Shown here one piece after another: positions 9,897-19,215 of a DNA stretch of 64,000 bases (position 1 is its first letter; each line of letters starts with the position of its first letter). The notes below the pieces were generated by a model. The model had not been told where the DNA came from, searched no databases, and was given only the letters and a program-made list of their open reading frames with translations. Origin of the DNA: Nitrosospira sp. Nsp2 (lineage in GTDB: Bacteria; Pseudomonadota; Gammaproteobacteria; Burkholderiales; Nitrosomonadaceae); NCBI RefSeq assembly GCF_003050965.1, contig NZ_QAOU01000001.1:806001-870000 (forward strand), given 5' to 3'. A program made the position numbers and the translations under genes.

Positions 9897-11252
9897 TCAA
9901 ATCCAGCGGGCGAGCAGGCGCGCGCCGAATTCTTTCAAGCGCGTGACAATGGAGCGCTGCCGCCAGTGTTCCAGCGTGACAAGATGGGAAGCCTCCATGT
10001 CGTTGTCATACATGGCTTTCATCTGCTCGCCGAACTCTTGACTTACAACGATGGCGTTGATCTCCTGGTTATGCGCGAAGCTGAGCCAATCGAGATTACT
10101 CGAGCCTATGGTGGACCAGACACCGTCGATAAGCGCTGTCTTGGCATGCAACATGGCATCCTTGCGTTCATAAATTTTTACTCCGGCGCTTAATAATTCG
10201 TCGTAGTACGAATGCGAGGCATAAAAAACAAGATTGGAGTCGGTCTCGTCCGGGAGCAGCAGTCGCACGTCGACATTGCGCCGCGCCGCGTTTCGCAAGG
10301 CGGCCAGTAAACGCGCGTCAGGCACAAAGTATGCGTTTGTCACATACGCATAGGTTTTCGCGCTATCGATCGCCGATAGGAGCGTCACGTAAATCGGGTT
10401 ATGCGGCTGATCAGGGGAGCTGCCGATAACCCTGACTATTTCGGTGCCTTTCTTATCGATCCGCGGGAAATAGGAGGCCCAATCGAGAGATTTTCCGTTC
10501 TGCTTGAGCCAGGTGGCCGCGAACAGTTTCTGAAACTCCCGGACGACAGGGCCCTCGATACGCATATGTGTATCGCGCCAGGGCTTGGCCCCTTTCTCAG
10601 GTGGCTTCGATCTGAACGAGCCGCTGGAATACACGCTGCTGATATTTACCCCCCCTACGAACGCGACCTGGCCGTCCACTACGAGTAGCTTGCGGTGATC
10701 GCGTCCCATCTCCCACTTCTTGCGTATCAGCAGAGGATTGAGGGGATTGAACTCCAGCACGTTCCCCCCGGCATCGATGAGAGACCTGAAGAATTCTTCA
10801 GGCGTACTTGCAGAACCGACGCTGTCATAAACGAGGTTCACTTGCACCCCTTTCTTTTGCTTCTCCAACAGGGCGTCGGCGAAGCGCTGCCCGACTTCGT
10901 CATTCTCGATGCTATAGGTTTCCATGTTGATGTTGCTTTTGGCGTCTCGTATTGCTGCATACATGGATTTGTAAGTAGCGGGTCCGTCAAGCAGCAACGT
11001 CACCTTGTTACCAGTCGTGAGAGGGCTTTCGGAGATTTCCTCTACCTGTGCAAGGTGTTTGGTAAAAATGTCTGTTTCTGCGCTCCCGTTTTTACGGGCC
11101 AGCACAAGCTCGCTTTGCCGGGCGGAAAGCGCGCCGCGCGTCCCTTCGACGCGCACGGCAGGGCTCGTGTCCTGAGTATTGCGGGGTACTGGCAGCGAAC
11201 CACAACCGACCAGCAGAAACCCGCAAACAACTGTTACAAACCGTCCTCGCAT
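9897..11252 (-). CDS. Phospholipase D-like lipoprotein (cardiolipin synthase type)
   Basis: 451 residues. The start at 11252 follows AGAGGGAG and opens a lipoprotein signal peptide with lipobox LVGC, so the mature protein should be membrane-anchored. Two HKD motifs are intact: HRKLLVVD beginning at H186 and HAKTALID beginning at H369, each followed by a glycine/serine-asparagine turn (GGVN and GSSN). This two-domain layout is that of cardiolipin synthases and related phosphatidyltransferases. Transfer of a phosphatidyl group between phospholipids is likely, although a phosphodiesterase role cannot be excluded. The frame is open upstream to 11453, but that region has no signal sequence. The AI-2E-family permease gene follows. 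Confidence 0.88.
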   Translation of the reverse strand: MRGRFVTVVCGFLLVGCGSLPVPRNTQDTSPAVRVEGTRGALSARQSELVLARKNGSAETDIFTKHLAQVEEISESPLTTGNKVTLLLDGPATYKSMYAAIRDAKSNINMETYSIENDEVGQRFADALLEKQKKGVQVNLVYDSVGSASTPEEFFRSLIDAGGNVLEFNPLNPLLIRKKWEMGRDHRKLLVVDGQVAFVGGVNISSVYSSGSFRSKPPEKGAKPWRDTHMRIEGPVVREFQKLFAATWLKQNGKSLDWASYFPRIDKKGTEIVRVIGSSPDQPHNPIYVTLLSAIDSAKTYAYVTNAYFVPDARLLAALRNAARRNVDVRLLLPDETDSNLVFYASHSYYDELLSAGVKIYERKDAMLHAKTALIDGVWSTIGSSNLDWLSFAHNQEINAIVVSQEFGEQMKAMYDNDMEASHLVTLEHWRQRSIVTRLKEFGARLLARWI

Positions 11253-11857
11253 GATCCGGTCTCCCTCTAGGCAGGAGTGCATCTGATGAGCGAGAAGTCG
11301 TTCAACCGCATAAAACGGCGTGGTATTACCATGTAGGCGAGTTTGCGTTGTTCCGCCTTGAACAGAAGCGCGTGGCGGTGTTCGATCGCAATGAAAAAGC
11401 CAGGAGCGGAAATCGCGCCAGCGGTTTTTTTCAGATATTTTTTCATCTTTCATCCGTGAGGTCTCTCATGCCCGGCCAGTACGTGAGCAGCGTATAGACC
11501 GTAGATGGGCGCAACGTCCCGCAGCATCACGGATTAAGCAAACATTATGCCAGATATAAGAGATATAATTGTCAATGAGTTACAGTCCCCAATCTGATAA
11601 CCCGGGAATTGTTGTCAAGAATTGCGTCAGTGCTGCTGTAACCGACTGCATCCTCCCGGCGGGTGCGTCGCATGGCGGCGGGCGAAAGCGCGTAAAGCAC
11701 CCGCGACAGGAATCAAGTTGGGCGGAAGGATCCCGCGTCCCCCAATCCCAACTCAGTTGGTTTCGAACAGTGGTTGCTGTCGAGAGGGGGGACGGTCGAA
11801 CGGCGGTTGGAAGGGAACCCTTTTCCGGATGCAAGCAGAGGTGCGAAACAGGGTGAA
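11253..11857. other. Intergenic region, no gene supported
   Basis: Six hundred bases between two minus-strand genes. Frames on both strands overlap each other and encode proline/serine/arginine-rich translations typical of shadows. Confidence 0.4.
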
Positions 11858-12478
11858 CTATAATCGCGGCTGCGCGGCCCCTCTTCGCATGGATGCGATG
11901 CTCACAACAGCAAGACCCGCCAGCAGCAGGGCATAGAATTCGGGCTCGGGAACGGAAGATACCGGGGCGTTATACGAACTGCCGAGCGAGGCGCCCTCGA
12001 CATTCAGCACATCCAATGCCCAATGTGAATCCCTGCCGTTGAAACCAGTGTGAGCCGTGCCTTGGAAGCCATCAGTCAATGACCCCTTGGGAAAGTTGCT
12101 GTATTGGGTCAGGGTGGCGGTATAACTGCCAGGGAAAAGAAGGTGCGTAAGGAACGAGTCCCAGGTGTGGCCGCTGACAGGGTCTCTTGCACTTAGCGCA
12201 CCGCCGTCATCGCTGAAACCGATACGGGCGCCCGTGGAAGCGTCGAAAAGCGTGACCATTGGGTCAAATCCGCCGCGGGCTATGACTGTCCCTTCGGAAT
12301 TGCTTCCACCCGCGTAGGACCATGTGCGCAACGTAACCTCTCTAGCTGCGCCTGTGACGGCGAAATTAAATTCCTGTACCTCGTTAGCATGGCCGAAATT
12401 CCCGATAAAGGCAAAATCGGCAGCGTTTGCGCTTCCACCGATCAAGCTGATCGCAACCAGCGCCTTGTACGTTTTCAT
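11858..12478 (-). CDS. DVUA0089-type PEP-CTERM surface protein
   Basis: 206 residues. The start at 12478 has AGGGGGCGGG upstream and opens a signal peptide ending near GGSANA. The body begins ADFAFIGNF and has 'QEFNFAVTG' and 'FDPMVTLFDASTG' stretches that match the DVUA0089 family of secreted proteins. It ends in a PEP-CTERM signal (VPEPEFYALLLAGL, then MRRG). Export through Sec and processing by exosortase are expected; the molecular function is unknown. The frame is open back to 12571, but without a signal peptide there. It is monocistronic as far as visible. Confidence 0.82.
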   Translation of the reverse strand: MKTYKALVAISLIGGSANAADFAFIGNFGHANEVQEFNFAVTGAAREVTLRTWSYAGGSNSEGTVIARGGFDPMVTLFDASTGARIGFSDDGGALSARDPVSGHTWDSFLTHLLFPGSYTATLTQYSNFPKGSLTDGFQGTAHTGFNGRDSHWALDVLNVEGASLGSSYNAPVSSVPEPEFYALLLAGLAVVSIASMRRGAAQPRL

Positions 12479-13003
12479 GCCCGCCCCCTGAAGAATACAT
12501 CCACCAAGAAAGCCCCTCACCGCGCATAGTAGATACGCATGCTCATGATATTGCCCGTCACCGGTTGCCACAATAGTAAAGCTGGGCTAGTGCTGGAGTT
12601 TTCCCTGGTCATATGTGCTAATAAAACGACACCGGATTTTCTACCCCGTGTTGCTGCTACCACTGCTGCTGGGTTAGTCCGGGGCGTTGAAGTCAGGGTC
12701 ATAATGCCGATTCTGGCGTGGCTTGCAGTTTATCGCATCGTTATTTCGCCGGCTTGCGCCTTTCCCTATAGATAAAGGATGGAGCGTACGCTTTTAATAA
12801 TCAACGGGGGGACTGCGGGACGCCGCCCGGCGATCCCCGGGGGATGGTATGAGGAGATGGATTAGAAAATGGGGCAGGGAAATCGATGTAGACAGATCAA
12901 TTCGTGCTTCACAGGCCCAGGAGAGGGTGTCGGAGCAATTGCGGAATGCGGGCATCCGCCTTTTGCATCCGCCAGCTCAACAAAAAAAGATAGTTGAGGT
13001 AGA
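12479..13003. other. Intergenic region, no gene supported
   Basis: No conserved frame, repeat or RNA gene could be seen. Short frames on both strands overlap. Confidence 0.4.
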
Positions 13004-13210
13004 TCAGTCTGGAGAAGAAGCGGGCAGCGGCGCGATGCCCAGGCTGGGCCCCGTTTTCTTCGCCCAGAAAACTCGTGGCTCAGGCCAACCGACCAGGTTT
13101 TGCGTATAAATATATGGTTCCAGGGAGTCACCCGAGGCCTCGTAGATTCCGTCACTGATGCGCTGGATGGCTCCGTCTGCGGCTCGGATATAAGGGACTA
13201 ACCGGTTCAT
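13004..13210 (-). CDS. Orphan small protein, LVGWPE family (copy A)
   Basis: 68 residues. The layout is NRLVPYIRAADGAIQR, a variable middle, then 'PYIYTQNLVGWPEPRVFW' and G-x-x-x-GIAP near the end. Four other proteins in this window share the same three blocks (41.1, 41.5, 53.9 and 56.0 kb) while differing elsewhere, which is what selection on a real protein would produce. I do not recognise the family. No signal peptide or membrane segment is visible, so a small cytosolic protein is likely. It stands alone in DNA without other genes; a 9-bp direct repeat lies just upstream of its start. Confidence 0.7.
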   Translation of the reverse strand: MNRLVPYIRAADGAIQRISDGIYEASGDSLEPYIYTQNLVGWPEPRVFWAKKTGPSLGIAPLPASSPD

Positions 13211-13230
13211 GGTCAGATCTCACGGAAAAG

Positions 13231-13258
13231 CGATGAGTTAGTATTTTAACGATGAGTT
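13231..13258. repeat. 9-bp direct repeat upstream of copy A
   Basis: CGATGAGTT occurs at 13231-13239 and 13250-13258, spaced 19 bases start to start (about two helical turns), 21-48 bases before the ATG of the LVGWPE gene. It could be a regulatory site. The rest of 13211-13543 shows no gene. Confidence 0.4.
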
Positions 13259-13543
13259 GTGAAAATTCTAGTATTTTTTTGTGAACCAATCGCTCGATTT
13301 TGCCGTAACCGACGGGACGCGGCCTGACGGGCGATAAATTTGCCCGGCTTCCGGCGAGGGGCGAGCAGTCTTCTCTGTGAGTTGGCCACCCTGTTGTCAT
13401 TCTGGAGAGTCGACAATGGAAAGACTTCATTTTGATGAGTGTTTTACCGCTCGTTAGGCGCGGAACCGCACAGACCTTGCGAGCGGCAAAACATAGTGTC
13501 TGGATCGCGTATCGAGCCGATTTGCGTGAAAAGGATTACCATC

Positions 13544-15451
13544 GTGAACCCCCTTCCCAGCTCAGTTCCCAGTTCAGTTTCTGGCTCGGTTTATAGCAGT
13601 GGCACCTACGCCAGGATCGGTCCTGCGCCTACCGGGAATAGTGAAGTCAATGCTTTGATATCCGGCACCAAGTGGGGTAGCTCCGGCCTCGGTGGAGGCG
13701 GGAAGGTCACGTTCAGTTTCCCGGTTTCCTTTGCTGTGGGCAGCAGCGGGCAGTTCAGTAGCGGAGCGTTTGCGTATGGCGGCGAGCCGGACGACAGCGG
13801 CCAGGCTCTTAACGACGCGCAAATCCACGCGGCGCGCGAAACGTTGCAAAAGTGGGCCCGGGTCGCGAACCTCACTGTAACCGAGGTAGCCGATACCCCC
13901 GATACCGCGTGGGAATCCGGGGATAACAGTGCGGCGGGCGATATCCGGTTCGCGATGTCGAATTCGCCATCTACAGCTTGGGCCTATTATCCTGGGCAGG
14001 ATAACAAGCCTTACGGCGGAGATGTGTGGCTCAACAAGAACGACTTTAACAGCCCGGTCGTTGGAGACTACGCGTACTACGCTATCATGCATGAAGTCGG
14101 CCACGCCCTGGGGCTGGAGCATCCGCACGAGAATAAGGATAACGACATCATGAGCCTGTCCGTCGATGCGCTCAAGTACACCATCATGAGCTATCGGGAT
14201 TACGTCGGAGACGAGATTGATGGTGTCGGTCCGAATTTTTTCCCTACCACCCCCATGCTCTACGATGTGCTCGCGTTGCAAATGATATACGGCGCCAACT
14301 CCAACTATCGGAACGGGAACGATACCTACAGCTGGGCGGCGGGCGCAAAGGTCTACGAGACGATCTGGGATGGCGGGGGCGTGGATACGCTGAGCGCGGC
14401 GAATCAGCCGCGGAATGTTGAGCTCCACCTGACTCCCGGAGTGTACAGCAAGATCGGGGAGGCCATATGGAATGAGCATGCATGGGTGCGGGACAATCTA
14501 GCGATTGCCTTCGGCGCCAACATTGAGAACGCAACCGGCAGCAGTTATGACGATACCATTTTCGGCAGCGTCGCGGGCAACATTCTTTCAGGGGGGGCGG
14601 GAAACGACACTATGCGCGGGTCCGAGTGGGCGGACCGTAACGTATTTGATAACGATAAGATGTACGGCGGCAGCGGCGGCGACTTCATGACGGGCCATAA
14701 CGGCAATGATGTGATGAACGGCGGCGAAGGCAATGACTTTGTCATCGGGGACGATGGGAACGACATTCTGTCCGGCGACAGCGGCAATGATATCCTGAAC
14801 GGCGGGGCAGGGAACGATCTCCTCATCGGGGGCTTGGGGAGCGATACGCTGAACGGTGGGGGAGGGTGGGATGAGGTCTCATACGCGACTGCGACCGCTC
14901 CGGTCGGCGCAGACCTTTCCCTGGCGGGTGGCCGCGCAACGGCAGGTGATGGCGTTGACAAGTTAAAGGGCATCGAACAGCTGACCGGTTCTGCCTTTGA
15001 CGACAGGCTTACTGGCGACGCGCGTGCAAACGCGCTGAATGGCAGGTTGGGCAATGACACGCTGCACGGTGGGGCTGGCAATGACAAGCTTACCGGCGGT
15101 GGCGGCGATGACCGGTTTGGATGGACTGCAACCTCCTTCAATAGCGGCGATATTCGTGCCGGCGAGCTGGACACGGTATCGGACTTCAGCAGCGATGATG
15201 CACTTGATTTCAGCGGCGCTCTTGAGGCGCTGCTGATAGCGAACGGTGCCCGCCTGAGCACGGCGACATCCGACATCACCTTAACGGAAGTGATGAGCGC
15301 ATCAACCAACGTTTGTTTGAAGAATGGCCGCGACCTGTACATCGATTTGGACAGCAGTCACAGCATCACGGCAAATGATTACCATGTCCAGTTAACCGGA
15401 TTGACCGCCAGCCTGAAGTATGACGCGGCAGCGGATATGTTTAACGTCTGA
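13544..15451 (+). CDS. Serralysin-like M10 metalloprotease with RTX repeats
   Basis: 635 residues from a GTG at 13544 preceded by AAAGGA; the frame is open to another GTG at 13439, so the start is uncertain. The catalytic domain carries the extended zinc motif HEVGHALGLEH (H183, H187, H193) and a downstream 'YTIMSY' Met-turn, as in serralysins. A calcium-binding RTX region of G-G-x-G-x-D-x nonapeptides follows (about residues 345-530), then a C-terminal region like that used for type I secretion. There is no N-terminal signal peptide, as expected for ABC-exported proteases. No exporter genes are adjacent, so the secretion system must be encoded elsewhere. It is probably an extracellular protease. 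Confidence 0.9.
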   Translation: MNPLPSSVPSSVSGSVYSSGTYARIGPAPTGNSEVNALISGTKWGSSGLGGGGKVTFSFPVSFAVGSSGQFSSGAFAYGGEPDDSGQALNDAQIHAARETLQKWARVANLTVTEVADTPDTAWESGDNSAAGDIRFAMSNSPSTAWAYYPGQDNKPYGGDVWLNKNDFNSPVVGDYAYYAIMHEVGHALGLEHPHENKDNDIMSLSVDALKYTIMSYRDYVGDEIDGVGPNFFPTTPMLYDVLALQMIYGANSNYRNGNDTYSWAAGAKVYETIWDGGGVDTLSAANQPRNVELHLTPGVYSKIGEAIWNEHAWVRDNLAIAFGANIENATGSSYDDTIFGSVAGNILSGGAGNDTMRGSEWADRNVFDNDKMYGGSGGDFMTGHNGNDVMNGGEGNDFVIGDDGNDILSGDSGNDILNGGAGNDLLIGGLGSDTLNGGGGWDEVSYATATAPVGADLSLAGGRATAGDGVDKLKGIEQLTGSAFDDRLTGDARANALNGRLGNDTLHGGAGNDKLTGGGGDDRFGWTATSFNSGDIRAGELDTVSDFSSDDALDFSGALEALLIANGARLSTATSDITLTEVMSASTNVCLKNGRDLYIDLDSSHSITANDYHVQLTGLTASLKYDAAADMFNV

Positions 15452-15659
15452 TGCGACCGGCAGGTTTGATGCCGCTGACCTAGATCGCGTAATTGCCCCC
15501 TTTGACCGATGCGGCAGGTACGCCGCTATTGCTGGCGTAATCGGCGCCATCGCAAGGCAATGGTTCTGGGCTCCTCGTTTGGTTGGACGCGAGCCGCGTA
15601 ACAGCCGTCGCTAAATCAGGTATATTGCGGGGTTCCATAAAAGCATCCGGCCCGCATTC

Positions 15660-16382
15660 ATGTCCTTCCTCGACCCTGCCGCGATTTTCACCCGTTCATG
15701 GTCGCTCTACGATTTGTTGACTGAGCATAACTATATGTTTCATCGCGAGATCTACGCCGGGGTCGATGAGCTTCTGGGGTTACGCGATGATTCACCCTAC
15801 CGACTGCTGGATCTGGGCTGCGGCAATGCTCGCTATCTGGCGCCCTGCCTGATGCGCATACCGCCAACGTTGTACCGGGGCGTGGATTTGTCCGAGACGG
15901 CGCTGGCAGAGGCGCATGAGTACCTGGCGGAACTCCCCGGCGAGGTCGTTTTAACCCAGGGGGATCTTCTGGATGCGGTCGAATCGACCGCGGAAAGCTG
16001 GGATGTTCTTTTCACCGGATTTGCGCTTCATCATCTGATGACCGATCAGAAGGCGCGCTTTTTCCGCGCCGCCGGGCGATCCCTGTCGGAGAAGGGCTGG
16101 CTGATCCTGGTGGATGTCGTACGCGAGGAAAACCAGGACCGGGAAACCTATCTGGATGGTTATCTGCGATTCATGCACGAGAAATGGACGGAGGTGCCTC
16201 GGGACCAACTGGAGGAAGCCTGTACTCATGTGCGTGAACATGATTACCCCGAACCCCTTTCCACCCTGCAGGAAATGGCCCGGCAAGCGGGGTTGAGCCA
16301 CATGCGACTGATCGGCCGCCACGCACAACATCACACGCTGCTATTCACTCGTTCTGCCACGTCCGCAATGAAAAAGGGTTGA
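15660..16382 (+). CDS. Class I SAM-dependent methyltransferase
   Basis: 240 residues. Motif I is 'LLDLGCGNARYLAPCL' around residue 50, followed by an acidic 'GVDLSETALAEA' motif II, and 'FTGFALHHL' and 'LILVDVV' strands further on. This is the Rossmann fold of small-molecule class I methyltransferases. The substrate cannot be told from sequence. The last codons run into the next gene, a permease of the bile-acid:sodium symporter family (TGA at 16380-16382, possible TTG at 16379), so the two are probably co-transcribed and translationally coupled. No clear ribosome binding site precedes the ATG. Confidence 0.85.
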   Translation: MSFLDPAAIFTRSWSLYDLLTEHNYMFHREIYAGVDELLGLRDDSPYRLLDLGCGNARYLAPCLMRIPPTLYRGVDLSETALAEAHEYLAELPGEVVLTQGDLLDAVESTAESWDVLFTGFALHHLMTDQKARFFRAAGRSLSEKGWLILVDVVREENQDRETYLDGYLRFMHEKWTEVPRDQLEEACTHVREHDYPEPLSTLQEMARQAGLSHMRLIGRHAQHHTLLFTRSATSAMKKG

Positions 16383-16399
16383 CGCCGGGCACTCGCCTC

Positions 16400-17350
16400 A
16401 TGTTACACAAACTGGCTCTCTTATTCCCGTTCTGGATGATTCTCTCCGGAGCAATGGCGCTTTGCTGGCCCGAATGGTTCATAGCCCTGAACCAGGGTTC
16501 CATCATGGTGCTGGTGCTCGCGTTTGTCATGCTGTGCATGGGGTTGACACTGACTCTTGACGATTTTCGCAGAATTGCCCGCATGCCCCGTGCAGTGGGG
16601 ATCGGTTTTGCGGCCCAGTACTCGATCATGCCGCTGCTGGGGTGGGGCGTGGCCCATGCCCTGAACCTGCCGCCCCATTTCGCCGTTGGCCTGATACTGG
16701 TGGGCTGTTGTCCAGGGGGTACCGCATCGAACCTGGTCACGTACATCGCTGGGGCGGATGTGGCGCTGTCGGTGGTAATGACAGTCTGTTCCACCATGGC
16801 TGCGATCATTTTAACGCCGTTGCTCACCCAGTTGCTTGTCGGGGCGATGGTTCCGGTGGATACCTGGATGCTTTTCAAGCAAACCCTGCAGGTGGTGATC
16901 ATCCCCGTCGTGCTGGGCGTGCTGCTCAACCGGTGGGTTCCCCGAGCGGTTGCGGAGGTAATGCCTGTGGCGCCTCTGTTATCGGTCATCGGCGTCTGTT
17001 TCATTTGCGCCGTCGTCTTTGCCGCGAATGCAGAGGCGATACTTGCCTACGGAGGGGAACTGGTCCTCGCTACCGCACTGCTGCATGGGGGCGGCTTCCT
17101 GATGGGCTATAGCTTCGCCCAAATGCTGGGTTATCAGGGACAGAGCGCAAGGACGATCTCGATCGAGGTGGGGATGCAAAACTCGGGTCTCGCCATCGTG
17201 CTGGCGAAGCAGGCGTTTCCATTGTTGCCGCTGGCGCCCGTGGTTGGCGCGGTTTCGGCGGTCATGCACTCGTTGCTTGGGAGCTTGCTGGCGGTCATAT
17301 GGCGCACTCGAGTGCCGCGACTGCCGCAGGTGAAGGTGCCGGCGCCGTGA
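16400..17350 (+). CDS. Bile acid:sodium symporter family permease
   Basis: 316 residues from the ATG at 16400; a TTG at 16379 overlapping the previous stop would add seven residues. About nine to ten membrane helices are visible. 'GLILVGCCPGGTASNLVTYIAGADVALS' is the characteristic discontinuous-helix segment of the bile acid:sodium symporter (BASS) family, and 'EVGMQNSGLAIVLA' is the second conserved crossover region. Bacterial members carry organic anions such as pantoate or other carboxylates with Na+; the substrate here is not known. Coupling with the methyltransferase gene suggests that the two work on one metabolite, which is an inference. Confidence 0.88.
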   Translation: MLHKLALLFPFWMILSGAMALCWPEWFIALNQGSIMVLVLAFVMLCMGLTLTLDDFRRIARMPRAVGIGFAAQYSIMPLLGWGVAHALNLPPHFAVGLILVGCCPGGTASNLVTYIAGADVALSVVMTVCSTMAAIILTPLLTQLLVGAMVPVDTWMLFKQTLQVVIIPVVLGVLLNRWVPRAVAEVMPVAPLLSVIGVCFICAVVFAANAEAILAYGGELVLATALLHGGGFLMGYSFAQMLGYQGQSARTISIEVGMQNSGLAIVLAKQAFPLLPLAPVVGAVSAVMHSLLGSLLAVIWRTRVPRLPQVKVPAP

Positions 17351-17558
17351 CGGATTGACAGCGTCTACGGTGGACGCCCGGCAGCGCGTCAAGACTCTTT
17401 CGCGCCTGGTTGTCATCAGTCGCGCTTGGGATGCCTGCTTGCAATGCACGGAGGCTGCGGTAACATGTTTGCCAACGAGAGACTTCGATGGAACTGCGCA
17501 GTCATAGCTCGCAGTCATATCTATTGGCAGCAGTGAACAAGTTCGTAAACAGTCGTCC

Positions 17559-17807
17559 ATGACGGATTTTAGTCTTGTGCTCATCATTTCCGCCGCAGTG
17601 ATTGGCCTGGTGTGGCTTCTCGCCTGGTTTTTCATCAGAGTACTGCAGGGGGAGATAGACATTAGCGTCAACACTGCCTTGCTGATATTGCTGGCGGCCA
17701 TCCTCGTGGTGCCATTCGCGATGAACTTTTCCGCGCACATGATCGCCAACTCGATGCACAGCGCCGGGGATGCGGAAAACCCGGATGCCGAGCGGAAGAG
17801 CCGCTGA
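17559..17807 (+). CDS. Small two-helix membrane protein
   Basis: 82 residues with two clear hydrophobic segments (about 5-28 and 40-60) and a charged, hydrophilic C-terminal tail. No family is recognised. The coding potential is supported by this clean membrane topology and by its position between two plus-strand genes. The ribosome binding site is poor. It could be an accessory membrane peptide or a spurious frame. Confidence 0.45.
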   Translation: MTDFSLVLIISAAVIGLVWLLAWFFIRVLQGEIDISVNTALLILLAAILVVPFAMNFSAHMIANSMHSAGDAENPDAERKSR

Positions 17808-17891
17808 CCCCGGCTGCGCTAGTTGCTGCAGAGGTCGCGGTAGCAGTCGAGGGGGTGTCATCTCGTTTTATCGCAATAGCTGGAAGAGGAC

Positions 17892-18689
17892 ATGCCGAAG
17901 GGAGTAAAAGCGAAGGGAGTGAAAGTCTGGCCGCTGCTTACCGGGACAATACGCTATGAAAAAAAGATTTCCACTCACGGCCGGGGTCATGGGGAGTTCA
18001 TCGACGCGCCCATACTCGCCTATCTGATAGCAACACCCAATGGCAGGATTCTGTACGACGTGGGATGCGATTACCGCAAGGTCTCCAACCCTGGCTTGCA
18101 GGCGCAATATTTTTATCCGATGCGCCCGACAGTCGAGCCGCCGAAGATGGGTGACGAGCAGCGTATTCCGCGTTATCTGGCACGCCTGGGACTGTGCTCG
18201 TCCGATATAGACGTCGTGTTTGTCGGGCACCTGCATTTCGACCATGTTGGCGGTCTCTGCGAGCTTCCGGACTGCGAAGTGCACGTTCATGCGGATGAGT
18301 TGGCTGCCGCGCATACTGGAATGGACGGCAGTGTATTTAAGGATGAGCTGGCGGATGCGACCCGCTGGCACCTCACGACCGGTGAATATACCGTAACAAC
18401 GGGAATTCGTGCTGTCGCCAGTCCCGGTCATACCGCCGGGCATATGTCGCTATTCATCGAGTTGCAAAAAGGGTCACCTATCATCCTCTGCGGCGATGCG
18501 GCGGATCTGAGCGAAAATCTCTCCGAGGAAATAGCCCCAGGATGCTGCTGGCAGGATAACCAGGCGTTGGCACTGACCAGTATACGTAAGCTCAAGTCCC
18601 TGGCCGCAAGGGAAAAGGCCGAGCTCTGGCCCAACCACGATATGGCGTTTTACCGGGGCTTACCGCAATTTCCGGCGTGGAGGGATTGA
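17892..18689 (+). CDS. Metallo-beta-lactamase fold hydrolase, AHL-lactonase-like
   Basis: 265 residues. The zinc signature HLHFDHVGG begins at H113 (H-x-H-x-D-H), followed by 'SPGHTAGHMS' and 'LCGDAADLS', giving the remaining metal ligands, and a late 'WPNHD'. The order and the N-terminal 'ILYDVGCD' strand match N-acyl-homoserine lactonases of the AiiA type. Such enzymes open the lactone ring of quorum-sensing signals, but related lactonases act on other substrates, so activity toward AHLs is inferred. The start follows GGAAGAGGAC. It stands alone. Degradation of its own or neighbours' signals is a plausible role. Confidence 0.82.
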   Translation: MPKGVKAKGVKVWPLLTGTIRYEKKISTHGRGHGEFIDAPILAYLIATPNGRILYDVGCDYRKVSNPGLQAQYFYPMRPTVEPPKMGDEQRIPRYLARLGLCSSDIDVVFVGHLHFDHVGGLCELPDCEVHVHADELAAAHTGMDGSVFKDELADATRWHLTTGEYTVTTGIRAVASPGHTAGHMSLFIELQKGSPIILCGDAADLSENLSEEIAPGCCWQDNQALALTSIRKLKSLAAREKAELWPNHDMAFYRGLPQFPAWRD

Positions 18690-18961
18690 GATTCAGGCGT
18701 CCGCCCCTAAGCAGGCCGCGAAACAGGACTTCAGGCCCGGAGCCCAGGGTCCGTAGAAGCTTCAGTCGTTCAAATTCAGCCAATTTTTGCTGTTCGTCTG
18801 ATCGCTCCCGATCTAACGGCCGGCCCTTCGGATACCGGGGCGGTGACGGGACTGAATGTGCCCGCTCTTTGAGCAATTTGCGGATGTTGATGTAAATTTG
18901 AAGGCTGGACGCCGGCAAACCGGGGCTAAACCCGCGAATTTCCTTGTTATCATCCGGGTTT

Positions 18962-18992
18962 TTCCCTTAGAATCATAGGCAACCTAAGGGAA
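18962..18992. repeat. 9-bp inverted repeat
   Basis: TTCCCTTAG and CTAAGGGAA are perfect inverted arms around a 13-base spacer. The repeat lies in the 526-base region between the lactonase-like gene and the regulator gene. No T-run follows, so an operator or weak hairpin is as likely as a terminator. No gene is supported in 18690-19215. Confidence 0.4.
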
Positions 18993-19089
18993 TAAATGGC
19001 ACCGTTGCTGAACAGATGAATTAATGCGACAGGGTACAGTTCGCTCCACATAATCGGTCAGGTTGCGGAGAAAAAGAAATATTTAACAA

Positions 19090-19118
19090 TTGTGACAATT
19101 TGTCAACTATAGTATGGT
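19090..19118 (+). promoter_or_regulatory. Candidate promoter with internal palindrome
   Basis: TTGTGA at 19090-19095 and TATGGT at 19113-19118 are 17 bases apart, a plausible sigma-70 promoter for the regulator starting at 19216. The palindrome TGACAATTTGTCA (19093-19105) overlaps the -35 element and spacer, where a bound repressor would block polymerase. Autoregulation is inferred. Confidence 0.45.
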
Positions 19119-19215
19119 AAAAGTGTCTAAAAGATAGTTGCAGCAGATAAACGAGACCGATTCTATAATGAAAGCGTGCGTTTTCTAATCTGAGTGTGGA
19201 GAGGAGGGTAGCCTA

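Noticed and set aside
13574-14479. 301-codon minus-strand frame opposite the M10 protease
   Set aside because: The plus strand encodes an unambiguous zinc protease with RTX repeats, so this is a shadow.
14570-15130. CRISPR-like periodicity
   Set aside because: The short repeats are in-frame RTX codons; no constant repeat with unique spacers occurs here or elsewhere in the window.
14545-15342. 265-codon minus-strand frame opposite the RTX repeats
   Set aside because: Its proline/serine-rich repeats merely mirror the glycine/aspartate RTX codons.
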